Assembly: GCF_003369915.1 (NCBI RefSeq)
Contig: NC_046677.1
Coordinates: 32,320,913-32,384,912 of the forward strand
Length of the DNA stretch: 64,000 nucleotides
Direction: 5' to 3'
Source of the DNA: Drosophila miranda
Taxonomy: Eukaryota; Arthropoda; Insecta; Diptera; Drosophilidae
This document shows, piece after piece, positions 1-11,580 of this stretch. A program made the translations under genes and the position numbers. Under the pieces are notes generated by a model. That model did no database searches, was not told where the DNA came from, and saw only the letters and a list, made by a program, of their open reading frames with translations. The stretch's first letter is position 1; each line of letters opens with the position of its first letter.

Positions 1-43
1 TGTATTTAAAAATATATCCACAATTATATACTGATTCACTCAC

Positions 44-471
44 GCGTCTCGAAGCTACAGCCCAGCGCTCATTGAGCGTTGAGTACAAGCAGGCAAACAC
101 CTTACTAGATGGTGTGGGTGTGGTGGTCTCTGATTCGATAGTTATCGCCGTGGCCTGGCTTTCCTCCACCCCACAAAGTAGCTCTGGGAATAAAATGCAC
201 ATTTTGAATATATCCACTAATCAAATGTAAAAAACTTACTTAATTCTACATTTGCAAGATATTCGGCGACACCTGAAACAGCTCCAGCGACTCCGTTGCT
301 GTGCATCAGCAACATAGGCAGCTTCACGTACAAATTAAGTAGCCATTGGCCTTGGTCCACAACCTGCTTAGGACATCGCTGCAGCACGCCCTCAGTTTTT
401 ATAGAGACCCTCGCCATTGTAGAATTCTGTATAGGTGCGGAGCTCCTCAGCTGGAAGACTATGCGCCGCAT
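44..471 (-). CDS. Partial unrecognised protein, minus strand, runs toward left edge
   Basis: Two open exons join on the minus strand: 471(or further upstream)..240 and 183..44. They flank a 56 nt intron (239..184) with a GTAAGT donor and a CCCAG acceptor, and the phase is kept (codon AAG split 1/2). The first exon encodes a hydrophobic stretch with LPMLLMHSNGVAGAVSGVAEY. The second encodes GVEESQATAITIES and VFACLYSTLNERWAVA and ends at a GTGAGT donor, so the gene continues past the window start. The exact 5' end is unclear because the start lies inside a tandem duplication (393-757). I do not recognise the family. The short intron and codon use support coding; the product is unknown. Confidence 0.5.
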
Positions 472-757
472 CGGTTTCTTTAGGTGATTGCTTTGGAAGA
501 TTGAGTTCTTGATATTGTGCTACTATTAACATAACTATTAACAGGGTTTAAAGAGGGGGGCGAATGTTAAATTTCAGTTTTTATAGAGACCCTCGCCATT
601 GTAGAATCTTGTATAGGTGCGGAGCTCCTCAGCTGGAAGACTATGCGCCGCATCGGTTTCTTTAGGTGATTGCTTTGGAAGATTGAGTTCTTGATATTGT
701 GCTACTATTAACATAACTATTAACAGGGTTTAAAGAGGGGGGCGAATGTTAAATTTC
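393..757. repeat. 182 bp tandem duplication, two copies
   Basis: Copy 1 is 393-574 and copy 2 is 575-757. They start with CAGTTTTTATAGAGACCC and end with GCGAATGTTAAATTTC. I see only a two-base difference (GAATTCTG versus GAATCTTG) and no indel, so the duplication is recent. Copy 1 overlaps the 5' coding part of the minus-strand fragment. Both copies also carry a second minus-strand reading frame that reads through AAHSLPAEELRTYT and stops after GEGLYKN. Confidence 0.9.
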
Positions 758-1508
758 CATAGTGTAAAATGTCTAACATGAAAAAAGATTTTGTTCATAT
801 TTTGGTTTTTTTCGTGAGCTTTGTTTTGGGTCTTCCAGTATTGGAGAAAACTTGACCAACTTGCCCGTCTACTACAACTTTTTTCGATCCATCTTGTGCG
901 ACTTACTAACTACATATGTTAATGTTGAAAATATATATTAACTAATGTATATTAAATTAACCCTTTGCGACCGTTATACTTTTACGGGTTTACGGTCATT
1001 TTGTAAGTTAGGCTGCATTTTTCTATAAAACCCCATAGGGTTGCGAGCTGTCGAAAAACAGAAGAAATTCACCAAGATCGTGATAATATTCTGTTGACAA
1101 CATTTTTTGGACGTATTTAAGGGTAAAATGGTGGTAGCAAACTATCTGTTGCTTAGGAAGTTGCAGCAGAGCGGTAGCTCGAGGCGGAGAGCAGCGCCGT
1201 CATGCGCAGTGGATCGTTCTCAATGCTTTTTAGGTAGGCTCACAATGTCCAAATTCTAGCGTTGGCTACAAAAGAAGTCAGCAAACAGTAATATTCTCAG
1301 TCGTTGCTAGCGAGTTGAAAGTTCCTGTTGTGCCTCAAAGATAGATACGAACAGAAAATGAAAAGAAGGTGGCACAACCAGTCATAGGACAATTCGGACC
1401 GGATGCAAGCGTGCGTGACAATTCAAAATTAAAAGCAAGTGAATAGGCCGACGGCAGCTAGTCAGATAATTGCATTGCGAAAAGTGAGTCCGAAACGGGA
1501 GGCTCAAT
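758..1508. other. 5' flank and probable 5' UTR of the TOG-array gene
   Basis: There is no convincing plus-strand ORF here; the last few hundred bases are probably 5' UTR of the gene starting at 1509. On the minus strand a short open frame at about 795-900 (with DGSKKVVVDGQVGQVF) could be another exon of the left-edge gene, but I cannot connect it by splice sites. Confidence 0.4.
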
Positions 1509-4500
1509 ATGTTCTTTCGACGTATTTTGGAACGCAAAGATGGCACTAACAGTGTGCCGCTCCCTATAGCGACCACGGCAACGTCAGCGGCCAATAGCAC
1601 TCGCACTCCGATGAATGACTACAACAGCGAGGCCAGCGAGAGTGTCACATACGTGAGTGGTACAACGGGAAGCGAAGTCAAGGACAAGAATAACAACCAG
1701 TCAGCCAGCGTGGGGGCTGGGCTCCTCCCACTAACGAAAATGCAACGACGAACAGAGGCTCCGATAGGTGCAGTGCAACTGACACCACTGTGGGAGCATA
1801 TTCTTCGCACTCGCCGCCTGCCGGAAACCATTTGCCCCACCGCCATGTATGCAGAGTTCCACGAACGCTTACAGGATCCAGAGTGGCAGGTGCGCCAACA
1901 CGCTCTGCGAGTTCTCGTCGACGTCCTTGTGGTGATGCAAGACAGGGCCGACAATCACATGGAGGAACACCAGCTGATCGGCCTGCTGGTTGAGAACCTG
2001 GGTCACCAGGCGCCCACCGTTCGTAAGGGGGCCCTCGACTGCCTACGAGTCTATCTTGCTGAAACAGCTATTCCAGAATCGGTCGTACTAAAGATTCTCG
2101 ACACTGGCTTAACTCCCATGGAGTCTGACCACGGCCGACTTAGCTGCGGAGTCCTGCTTTCACTCCCCGCAATACTTCAATCGATTTTGCACACCCCCCA
2201 ACGGCACTTCATAGTGCAGCAAGCTTTGCAGCGTGTGGTGGAACACTTGGACCAACTGGCTCAGCAGGAGATTACGCTGAAGGTTTTGTCCAAAATGAGA
2301 GAGATTTTAGGAGTCCATGAATTTGAAGCTATTATGAACGCGGTGTGCGGCCACACCGCCCTGTCCAAGTATTATCAGCTGTGTCAGGTATATGGAGTTT
2401 GTGAAAAGCCAAATCGCGCAGGAGAAGTCAAAACGGGAGCGTGGCGAGCTCTGCCGCGGGAACAGAGCTGGAGGAGCAGTAGCAGCTCTATCCATCCGTT
2501 GGACTCTTCGCTACAGCTGCAGCAACCAAGCTGTTCTGATAAAGGAAAGGTCATTATGGAGACGGAAATTAAAATCAATGACGACACTGTGACCATGCGC
2601 TTGCTGGAGGCGGATACCGAGACAGAAGAGTACGACAGTCCAGCTCGAGTATACTCCAAAGATATTGAACCAACAGAGCTTGTTTGCCGAGCACTGATGG
2701 GTAGTGCGAGGTCCCATCAGGATCTGAGAGAAGGGGCAGGAATAGTCCAAGTTATCAGCGACTCTGAATTGGACGAGCATCCTACTGCCGGATCTGAAAC
2801 CAAGTCCGAGCCTAGCACGCCCTCTCGTGGGCTAAAGCGAGTGACCTTTGGTGGAGAGATAGTGAAAATGCGTACTCCCGACAGCGACGCGGCTATTTCC
2901 TCAAACAATTATAAACGAACAGGTCAGCCCATTCACGGCCCCGCTATAATAACGCTAGATGACTCCTCGGGGTCTCCTCGGAAATTTCCGATAGAGGGTG
3001 AACCTGTCGTTAGCATTCCAAGTGCACTCGGCGATAGCAAGACATCGGCACTGGTCGTGGAAATACCTTATGATAATACCAAACCCCTGCCTCTCCCATT
3101 TAGCTCTCAGTCTGTCCGTCCACAGAGCAACGTGCAAGCCGATCAGTCAACGACAAGTCCAAGCTCGTATAGCTCTCCCAAACATCAGACGGAAGAATCG
3201 AAATTGACTCCGCCGCCGCAATCACCTCTTTCCCGTAGTCGCAGCACGAGTCCAGCTGGAAGCAACAATATTAGTCCCAAAGTTCCGCACAAACAGATCG
3301 AAGTGCTTCACAATCTTCAACGGGATCCCTCACCGCGATCTCTGCGCCGCATCGAGGACATGACGGAGTCCGTTGCGGTATCGCCATCTCCATCCCCGAC
3401 TCAATCCTTAAGAGCACGAACCACCTCCATAATGTCGGCGGAGTCACCAGTCACACCGAAATCGTGGGAGGACCTGGACATTGTCAACTACAAAACTCTG
3501 ATGGACCTCCGATCTGGGGTAAGTTCCGAAACTGTGTCGATTAATCTACCGGTCAGTTCTGCTCCAGAAAATTGGCTGCCGCTGCCAACACATCACCATA
3601 ATTGCAGTCGAGTTATTGTCCGAAATTTAGCATGCTCAGAGTAATTGCTCCTGCACTCCTCTCACAAAGTCCCTCCCATACTGTCTACATTGTAATACGA
3701 AAAATGAAGGAATGAAATTATACCACACGCTACCACAACGCAGCCTTTGGCTTGTACGGACTGTGCCGCCCTGCTCTTTTTTTTCTAACTGGGTCACTAG
3801 GATATATACAATTTCATATGCGTTCATAATTCTGCCTTCATAATGGCAGATGCCTGGCTTTACTACGTACGAGACACGCATCACTCCACCTCCAACGTGT
3901 AGTCGCTATTACTACTGCTATTATACTCGCATTGCCGGCCACTGCGACCCCTTGCTTACTAATGAAAATTTCAGCGATAAGCGCTGTTTCTGCCCCTGCT
4001 CACCTACTTGTATCGATGACGATGGAAAACAATGCGGACCGTGGCTGGTGTCGGACCCAGCCGCTGTATCAATGACCTATTAATTTTTGACATATACATT
4101 TCAAAGCAAAATTATTTGTTTGAAGAATTTCGTAAGCACTTTGGGGAGCGTGGAGTGGTACGGACTTTATATACATATACGAAGTTTTTGAGTAAGACCA
4201 TATCCAAAAACTAGAAATTTTAAATTATTACTTGCAACTTTGTATCCTCACATAAATTCTTCACAACATAAAACGATTCTCATAGGAAAAACCACTTAAA
4301 GTATTGTAAAAATGGAGACGTCAATATGCGTCAGCAGTTTAAAGTTGGAAACACTATGTACATTGTACATACATACATACTTTCTGCCTGTGATGTCCCC
4401 CTTATCAATCTGAACTTTTTGAGTGCTGCAAAAAAGCTTGGGGATTCCGTTAACAGTTCATGCTATGCGGAATGGGTATTGGATTGGCTTAGAGCTGTAA

Positions 4501-7500
4501 CTGCATAGTGCCAAAGAGTCCTCCGGCAGTAGCGTAGCTGGCCGGTCAATCATTTAAGTGCACGCGATATTCATAGCAGCTTGCCGGAACAAAAACAAGA
4601 ACAGGAACAATCACTCACACCCAGCTTGCATATGCGACGATAAAATAGTAAGACCAACATTACGAAATGCTTTCGGATGAAGACTCTAGCGACAGCGGGC
4701 GCGGGCCGAAACCGAGCGTGCCAGGAAGTGGGTCAGTTCAAGCACAAAAATATAAAAAACATTAACCGAAATTATAGCGCGTACTAAATACAAACAGGTA
4801 AGAAAAGTCGCCTAGGAGCACGGGGACCCCAAAAATGGCACGGGTTTGGAAGTCAACTATCTAAAGTTGGCTCGTATTTCCACTCTCTAATGGCCAATGG
4901 ACACTTTCGGGAAATATTTGTATTGCATGAATATATATAATTTGCGAAAATAGTGTAAATAGGCAATAAAACACTTGCCCCATACAAATGAACAGCGTGC
5001 CTATAAACATCGTTTTCTTTTTGAACAGGACTGGCGACATCGCTTGCAGGGATTCTCCCATCTAGAGCTCGCCCTAAGCTCTTCGGGCAATTTAGCTCAG
5101 GTGCAGCCGTACTTGGACAGCTTGCTGCGAACATTACTCTCCTCGGAGCGACACTTTGACATAGCTGAACTCAAACGTGAATTGCTGGTAAACCTGATCA
5201 CACGCCTTCCGCTGGACAACTTGGAGGAGCGCACCCTTCAGATTCTAACAGGGCTGTGTCGCCAAGGCACAGCTGGGGCGAATCGAGTCTGCAAGGCACT
5301 AATGCAGCGCCTGCCAGCGGGCACCATTGTTGCCAAGCTTACTGCACCGGAGTTCATGCATGCCAAGAGCTCAAAGGTAAGTTCATAACACGTTCTACGT
5401 TTCCACGAAACTAACGATGCGCGTTTTTTCATCGATCCGACCACAGTTCCGCGATCATGCCCTCCAAATGTCTATTTTCGCTTTGATGACCTTTCCTGGC
5501 ACATGCTTCGACATCAACCTGCTGACGGCGCAGACAATATACTCCTCGTTAAATCGCAAGCGACGCGTGCGCCAGGCGGCACTGGAGGTACTTGCCGTCT
5601 TGGCTGACATATCATCTGTCCAGCAGGTTCTGGCGATTGTATCCGAAATGGCAGCAGGCGTGGAGCTCGGTCCCCTCATGCTCGATGCTACGAGAATGCG
5701 TCTGTCCCGCCTGCAGTTGCCCATTATAACGCCGGACAGTTCCGTCTTGTTTATTTTCAACCAAACTGAAAAGCCCGGCAACAGGCGCGGTGCAGATATT
5801 GACTGGATAAACCAAGGCGACGGCTCAGCCTCACCAAATGCCATCAAAAGGCGACGCATGCGTGCTGCGAGCAGACAGCGGGTCGTCCAGGAAAGCACAG
5901 AAGCAAAAGACAGGACAGAGACACTCCACAGGTTAGCAGTGGAAAACTTAATAACACCCCGTACATTATACTGGTAGAGGCTTTTAATTTCAGCTTTACT
6001 CACGTCAATGAGAGCCTGCATCGACATTCCTTCCACTCTCCTCCAGAAACCCTGGACATAGCTACTAGCCCCAATGTGAGTTCAAGTGTTAGTTTTTCCG
6101 ATTAAAAAATCTCAAAATAATAAAAATTATATTGTTCTTTTGCTCGTAGGACTTTTCTCAGAGATTAAGTTTTGGAGCTAGGACAATGCATGGTAAGATT
6201 TGGATATTGTATGTATAGATCTTTCAAGTAATATCTGGTCGTCTCTCCCAATGAAGGAAACCTTATGGACCGTCGCATGGTGGGCAAAACGTGCTCAGAT
6301 ACTTCGATGGATGGCCGAAGCACTGACAGCACGGCAACCACGTGCAGCAGTGGGAGCACTGGCAGCTTTATACAGCTAACATCCCGCACTGGGAGTCATC
6401 TTTCAGGACCCAGCTCAAGGTAGTGTATCAATAGCTTGCAAAGAGAGTACTTTCAAGATTGAATGCACATTCCTTAAAGATTTCCCGCCATGAACCAACA
6501 TACGGATTTTGTGAACAATTTTATGCGCAGCATGCAGAGGTCTACCACGTCCTACACATTGGATGGTCAAGCATACCCAAAAGTCAGCTATACGAATCCT
6601 ACTAAATCGCACCAGAGCCAGATGCTGCGCAAGAAGCTGCAGCACCAGCACGCCTTCACGCTTTCGCAGCAAAGCAGTAGGACACGAAACACCGGCCAAG
6701 CACAAGGCAAGGAAAACATCAAAGCACTCTTTTAACTTTTTTCATATTTATGTCATATACTCTATAGATGGAGAAATACTCAAAACTAACGAAATACGCA
6801 GGAAACAGCAGCGCAGCTTTTCCATTGATAACCTACAATCACCACATACGTTGGGAAGAGAGTGCGCCGGCGCCGCAAAACCAGAGTAAGTGTTGCCTCC
6901 ATATCTCAATTCACCGGACCGGCATCAAACCCCACACACTTCTGGTCAGCTGTACAAAGCCAAAACCACAACCCCCACAATTTACCCATACCCATGTTTG
7001 TTGACGAATGTTAACCTACATATTTGAATGCCCAACTCTGATATAGTCTCGAGCCCCATGCGGGTTAACCATTAGCCGCAGTTTTTATAGACGAATTTAC
7101 CGGTCGCGCCTCACCCGGCTCTCGGTGCACGCACCTGAGTCAAAGCAAAGACCCTTAGTCTTAAAGGTGTCACGTTATTTAACCTAAATAATTTAAATGC
7201 GCAGTGGAGCTCGCGTTGGTGATATTTAGGGCTATGGCAAGGGAATGTGGAGAACCGAACAACGTCGCCTGCGACAAACCTTCAATTGACCACTGGCGAT
7301 TCGGCTCCCACTGGACGCATCTTCTGCCTTCCCAAGAAAATCAATTTTCCTTTGTTGGGCTATGACTTCGAAAGAAAAATTCCAGAGCAAGGAGTAGTAA
7401 AATTCATGAACTTACGTCTAGAAACTTTGTCTAAAACTTCCTCAAGATGTATTCATGTGTATAGTATATGTACATATGCATATTTCCGACCTATTTCGGA

Positions 7501-10332
7501 ATATTGGTGAAAATGTCACCTCTTCAGATACATACTTACCTACATCCTACGTACCTACATCCCTCACATGACAGACTTCGGGTAGAGGCAGCCAGCGGCT
7601 AGCCCATAGCGAAACGAAGAGACCCGAATATGACTAAGTTGGCGCTCGTCTGCAAACCAGAATGGAGTGTATAACTGTGGATACGGCGACCGCCTGGTCA
7701 GAAACATGGCTAGTTCGTCTGGAAGTTCGTCGCTAGACCATTCTGCGACCTTTTCCGTGGCTTTTCCTTCTGGCTATTGTGTGGGGGTGGGGGGCCCTTA
7801 AGTTAAGTGGACGTGTAGTGTGTGTGTATTCGTGTGAATTCTTGGAAAACGCAATGTCCTGTTTTCCATTTGCAACTCTGGCTTTGTTGTGGATTCCAAG
7901 TATGGAAATACAGAAGTACGTGAATAGTTGTGGGGGCAGCCCATTGTCCAAATGGTCAAAACTACTTCTGACGAGCATTGCAAACAGTCTGCACAGTGGT
8001 GTTGCTTGAAGTAGTTCACTGTCTTTGCGTTAATTGTCTTCGCGCTGGTATTTAATTTGTTTTACACCGAATACGGGTTTTTCAAGTGAATAGTTGAGTG
8101 TAGTAGTGTAGTATAGTATTCCTTAAAATGCAGAATGCATTTTCCTGTGGCGGACAGGCGTCCAATCTACTACGTCGGACACGCACTCTTCTCCGCTCTG
8201 GCTGGGCGTATATTTGCCAAAAGGCAATTGACGCGCATTCAACACTGTGCGAGGCTATATCTTACAATCGCAACAATCAGCTTTCCGGCACCTGCTGCAC
8301 CAACACGGCGCCAGTGGATAGCAAATGTCAAGAGTTCAGAAAATCGATGCAAATTGATACAGATAGTGAACATGTCGATGATAAGTCGACCTGGGAAGTG
8401 TTTCAGACACCGGTAGATGGTGAAAAAGACAATGTGTATGCTGTGCTCCCGTCTGAAGAGTTGTAAGTTATTCAGTAAGCTATTTCCCATTTTAAGCTCT
8501 ATTCTTACCTCTTCCAGTGCAAGCGTTCGCATTGGAGCAGATCCGGAAACAGTTCGGTCATCGACCTTAGGATCGCAGACGGACAAAGGAACTACGGACG
8601 GGTCCCCGCTCTCTGTGAAGTCCACAAGCTACTCACAGAAGTCAACAGCCTCGGCCAAATCAAGTAACAGCCACTGTGAGATGGACAGACGACCAACAAG
8701 TCCGGCTCGGAGTGGCGAAAGCGTTGATAAAAAAATGGAGGTCTTGAGTCTGGAGCGCAACGCGGTCGAGTCCTTTGGAGAGCTCGTAGTGGATGACATT
8801 GTATCAAGTAGGACTACCCATTAAAACAGCACTCTTGTTTCACACACTTATTTTTTTCATTACGTTTTCTTTTAAATAAATTAGAATTTTGCGGTTTTTT
8901 ATCCTCACAATGTCACTAACATTACCGACACATGATACGATATATAACAATGTTTTCACTTTAACAACTTGTTAATAGACGTACAATTTTAATGCTCATC
9001 TTCAATATATTTACAGACATAGAAGAGGAAACGGAACACCTGCCCCCTGAAGACACACTGAAACGTAACGAGAGTGTCAACAGTCTCCACAGTAAAACAG
9101 AAAGTATCAAAACTCAGCTGGAAGACGTGTCACCGCAACTATCAAGGGCCCAATCAACAAAGTCGCTGCCCATTGAAGAAGACATTGAGGGCAGCAACAG
9201 TTTCGTGGTGGTCGAAGAAGTGCAGCATGAACTGGAGGCGACACCCACTGAGTCTTCGCCTTTAAAGCAACTAGAGGAACCGTTGGCAGCAAACGAAATG
9301 ACAACATCTGCGAATCGTACAGGCGGTTCCTTTACCTCAAAATCGGGACCTTTACATGATAACTTGGTTATGCAGCCTCGCAGCATTTCCCTAGAGTCAC
9401 TCTACGGAGTACGCCCTGCCTCGAAGCAAGGCTCTTTGGATAATACCAGTACAAGTACTACTGACAATACTTCGCAGTCAGGCTCGCAAATGGGGAACAT
9501 CACTGTCAGAGGGAAGACTCAACACACGCCGCTTAAGCAAAAGTCAAAGACGTCATATTTTTTGCGCGGGCAACGGCGCGTCTCGCCTGTGAAGCAGGCC
9601 ATCAAGATTTCACAGGCGGAGCTATTCCCCCAAAACATGTCGCGCTTCGAGAAGCCTCGCGAGGCCCTACATAAGACCTTTGACCAGCTAGACTCCAGCA
9701 ACTGGGAGATGAACATAGTCGGCTTAAAGAGCACGGTTCGTCTGATTCGCTGCCATGCCGACTTTCTGGACAGCCACATGCACATGACCTGCATACAACT
9801 CACCCGCTCTGTACGGAATTTACGCTCTCAGGTGGCGCGTGCATCCTGTCAGGCCGCCGCTGAATTGTTCAGCTTAAAGTCCAAGTATCTGGAACAGGAA
9901 TGTGATGATCTGGTCTGTGCACTATTGCATCGAACCGCAGACACAAATCGCTTCATACGTGCGGACGCAACTCACGCTCTGGAGTCGATGGTGGATCACG
10001 CTCAGCCAGTAAAGGTATTAAATATTCTTGCAACCAAGGGTGCACAGCATCAGAACGCTTTGGTACGTACTTCAACGTCCAAGCTACTATTCCGACTAGT
10101 CGAGCGACTAGGCAGTGATCGCATATATGCTATGGGCCGCGAGAGCCGCGATAAGTTCTTTGTGGTCGGCGCCAATCTTCTGCTTGAAGGAAGCTTGGAA
10201 ACTCGCAGCTATGCCAAGTCCTTGTTCCGCGCCCTGTCCGAGCACAGCAGTTACCAACGACTCTTGCTGGAAGTTATACCATCGCGCACGTATAGGAATG
10301 TGGAGAAGACGCTAAGAAGTATAACACGTTAG
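1509..10332 (+). CDS. Crescerin/TOGARAM1-like TOG-domain array protein, 10 coding exons
   Basis: Exons: 1509-3518, 5029-5376, 5447-5931, 5994-6075, 6150-6192, 6257-6419, 6480-6706, 6768-6885, 8518-8807, 9017-10332. All phases agree and the total is 5082 nt, giving 1693 aa. HEAT-repeat TOG domains lie near residues 90-310 (from LTPLWEHILRTRR), 671-860 (from DWRHRLQGFSHLE) and about 1465-1690 (from FEKPREALHKTFDQLD), separated by long Ser/Pro-rich linkers. TOG arrays of this type bind tubulin; crescerin/TOGARAM1 proteins act on ciliary microtubules, so a role in ciliated sensory neurons or sperm is inferred. I believe the D. melanogaster counterpart is CG42399, but that is from memory. The intron after 6706 appears to use a GC donor (AAG|GCAAGG); a weaker GT donor in the same phase lies about 30 nt upstream. 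Exon 1 can also read through to a stop at 3644 (711 aa), giving a form with the first TOG only. Confidence 0.85.
3850..4083 (+). CDS. Possible small Cys-rich (peritrophin-A-like) ORF or exon nested in intron 1
   Basis: This 77-codon ORF has eight cysteines (residues 17, 23, 32, 46, 48, 50, 54, 62) and codon use typical of fly genes. The run CSRYYYC, then C after 8 and C after 13 residues, resembles the core of a CBM14/peritrophin-A chitin-binding domain. ATGGCAG just before the ATG also looks like a splice acceptor, so it may be a 3' terminal exon, not a whole gene. No signal peptide or upstream exon was found. It lies wholly inside intron 1 of the TOG-array gene on the same strand. Confidence 0.3.
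   Translation: MPGFTTYETRITPPPTCSRYYYCYYTRIAGHCDPLLTNENFSDKRCFCPCSPTCIDDDGKQCGPWLVSDPAAVSMTY
4667..4797 (+). other. Possible alternative 5' exon of the TOG-array gene
   Basis: An ATG at 4667 opens a short acidic frame (MLSDEDSSDSGRGPKPSVPG) that stops at 4763-4765. A strong donor, CAG|GTAAGA, follows at 4798 and could splice to the exon at 5029. The frame would then be a leader upstream ORF and not an N-terminus. Support is weak. Confidence 0.25.
6886..8127. other. Intron of the TOG-array gene, probable internal promoter region
   Basis: This is non-coding DNA between the exon ending 6885 and the alternative first exon at 8128. I see no conserved ORF. The 8040-8127 stretch is probably 5' UTR of the short transcript; no TATA box is apparent. 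Confidence 0.35.
8128..8462 (+). CDS. Alternative first coding exon of the TOG-array gene
   Basis: The ATG at 8128 opens a 112-codon frame that ends at a GTAAGT donor (8463) in phase 2. That is the phase needed to join the shared exon at 8518, so the joined product reads PSEEF-ASVRIGADPET. A transcript starting here would keep only the C-terminal linker and the last TOG domain (about 650 aa). The long intron before it (6886-8517) leaves room for a separate promoter. The evidence is frame and splice compatibility only. Confidence 0.6.
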
Positions 10333-10527
10333 CTCATGCATACGCAATAGTAAACATCTGTCATCTGAACAGTTTAACTCTATTCTCCTCATTTATACAA
10401 AGGAACTTTCAAATGGAATGCAAATTCATTGATGAAGGGCATTAGTGTGATGTTATGATTTAGACCTCTGCTTTACGATACATACAAAAGTTTATATCTA
10501 GATGTTTGTAAGCGATACTTAAAGACT

Positions 10528-10533
10528 AATAAA
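10528..10533 (+). terminator. Poly(A) signal of the TOG-array gene
   Basis: AATAAA lies 196 nt after the stop codon and is followed by an A-rich run. Cleavage is expected around 10545-10560, within the 3' end of the convergent RBM7-like gene. Confidence 0.6.
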
Positions 10534-10563
10534 AAAAAATTGTTACATTAAACTGATTCTGAT

Positions 10564-10569
10564 TTTATT
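10564..10569 (-). terminator. Poly(A) signal of the RBM7-like gene
   Basis: TTTATT on the plus strand reads AATAAA on the minus strand. It is only about 13 nt past the stop codon at 10582, giving a very short 3' UTR. Confidence 0.55.
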
Positions 10570-10581
10570 GGAGGCATAGGC

Positions 10582-11298
10582 TCAAAGTAATCTTCGCTTG
10601 TTATTGTTGCGTTGATCCGAACGTCTATCATGCTGATGGTAGTGCTGAGGATACGGATGTGCCCTCGGCCGATTGCGATCCATAACTGAGCTGTCGGAGC
10701 GGCGACGCAGGTCCCCATTATTGTACTTGTTGTTCGCGCCAGAACTTCGATCATATGGTCTGGCACCGTGTAAGCTGTGACGACCGTGGCGTGGTGCTCC
10801 AAAATCATTAGGTAAATGACCGGGCAACTCGTACATGAACGGGTTGTGTAAACGATTTTGTCCAAATGATGGCGGCTTGACCTTGTCTGCCCCTTGCTGC
10901 TTGATTGTAACCTTTTTTTGAAACAATTCCAAGCCCTGGTACAGCTCCAATGCAAACGGAACCGCAGATATTCGCTGATATATCACAAACCCAAAGTTGC
11001 GCTGCCGTCCAGTGTTGTCCGAGGGAATGCGTACACCCTCAATAGGACCTGCTTGCACGAAAACTTCGTACAGGATTTCCTCTGTAACGCGTTGGTCTAG
11101 ATTTCCACAGAACAAGGTGCGTTGTTCATCATCGTCCTCGTCATCTTCGTCGTCCTGTTCTTCTGGACCCGGGGCCTGGTCGAATACACTATTTTGCGGA
11201 TATTGGTCGTAGGGCTGCTGACCCGCTTGCATTGCATTTCTATAGCCATATCCGTTTAAGTCTTGCATCATTTGTTGCATTATTACTTGCAGGTCCAT
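10582..11298 (-). CDS. CG11454: RBM7-like RNA-binding protein (NEXT complex), 238 aa
   Basis: Single-exon gene starting at the ATG at 11298. An acidic stretch (residues about 45-60) precedes one RRM at about residues 62-140. RNP2 is LFCGNL and RNP1 is RNFGFVIY. The C-terminus is rich in Arg, His, Tyr and Asn. This order matches RBM7/RBM11, the RNA-binding subunit of the nuclear exosome targeting complex, which brings the exosome to short-lived nuclear RNAs. CG11454 is the fly RBM7-like gene in this chromosome region, so the name rests on domain plus position. Three DREF-type TATCGATA sites upstream fit a housekeeping promoter. It is convergent with the TOG-array gene. Confidence 0.85.
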   Translation of the reverse strand: MDLQVIMQQMMQDLNGYGYRNAMQAGQQPYDQYPQNSVFDQAPGPEEQDDEDDEDDDEQRTLFCGNLDQRVTEEILYEVFVQAGPIEGVRIPSDNTGRQRNFGFVIYQRISAVPFALELYQGLELFQKKVTIKQQGADKVKPPSFGQNRLHNPFMYELPGHLPNDFGAPRHGRHSLHGARPYDRSSGANNKYNNGDLRRRSDSSVMDRNRPRAHPYPQHYHQHDRRSDQRNNNKRRLL

Positions 11299-11366
11299 TG
11301 TTTTTTTCTAATTTTTGTTTTTCACGATTTTGTATTGTGTATTGTTGTATTTATTAGTGATGTATA

Positions 11367-11374
11367 TATCGATA
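11367..11374. promoter_or_regulatory. DRE (TATCGATA), 69 bp upstream of RBM7-like ATG
   Basis: An exact 8 bp palindromic DREF-binding motif next to the start of a housekeeping-type gene. DREs are typical of broad, TATA-less fly promoters. Confidence 0.55.
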
Positions 11375-11572
11375 TGCGCGCTATACATCAATGCGATGAA
11401 TTTAGATTACAACTTAAATGCCAATTGATATGTGCTACTTTTCTTGAACTGGCCAAAATTTGAATAAGATACGAAAATTTAGAATCACCAGAAACACTTT
11501 TTTGGATGAAATTTATTTTATTTTTCTGTTGTTTCACCTCATAAGATTATAACCCGTGACATTTGAATCAAC

Positions 11573-11580
11573 TATCGATA
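11573..11580. promoter_or_regulatory. DRE (TATCGATA)
   Basis: Second exact DRE in the divergent intergenic region, about 275 bp upstream of the RBM7-like ATG. Confidence 0.4.

Noticed and set aside
7247-7510. 87-codon plus-strand ORF in a TOG-gene intron
   Set aside because: No domain, no matching splice phases, low-complexity end; likely chance.
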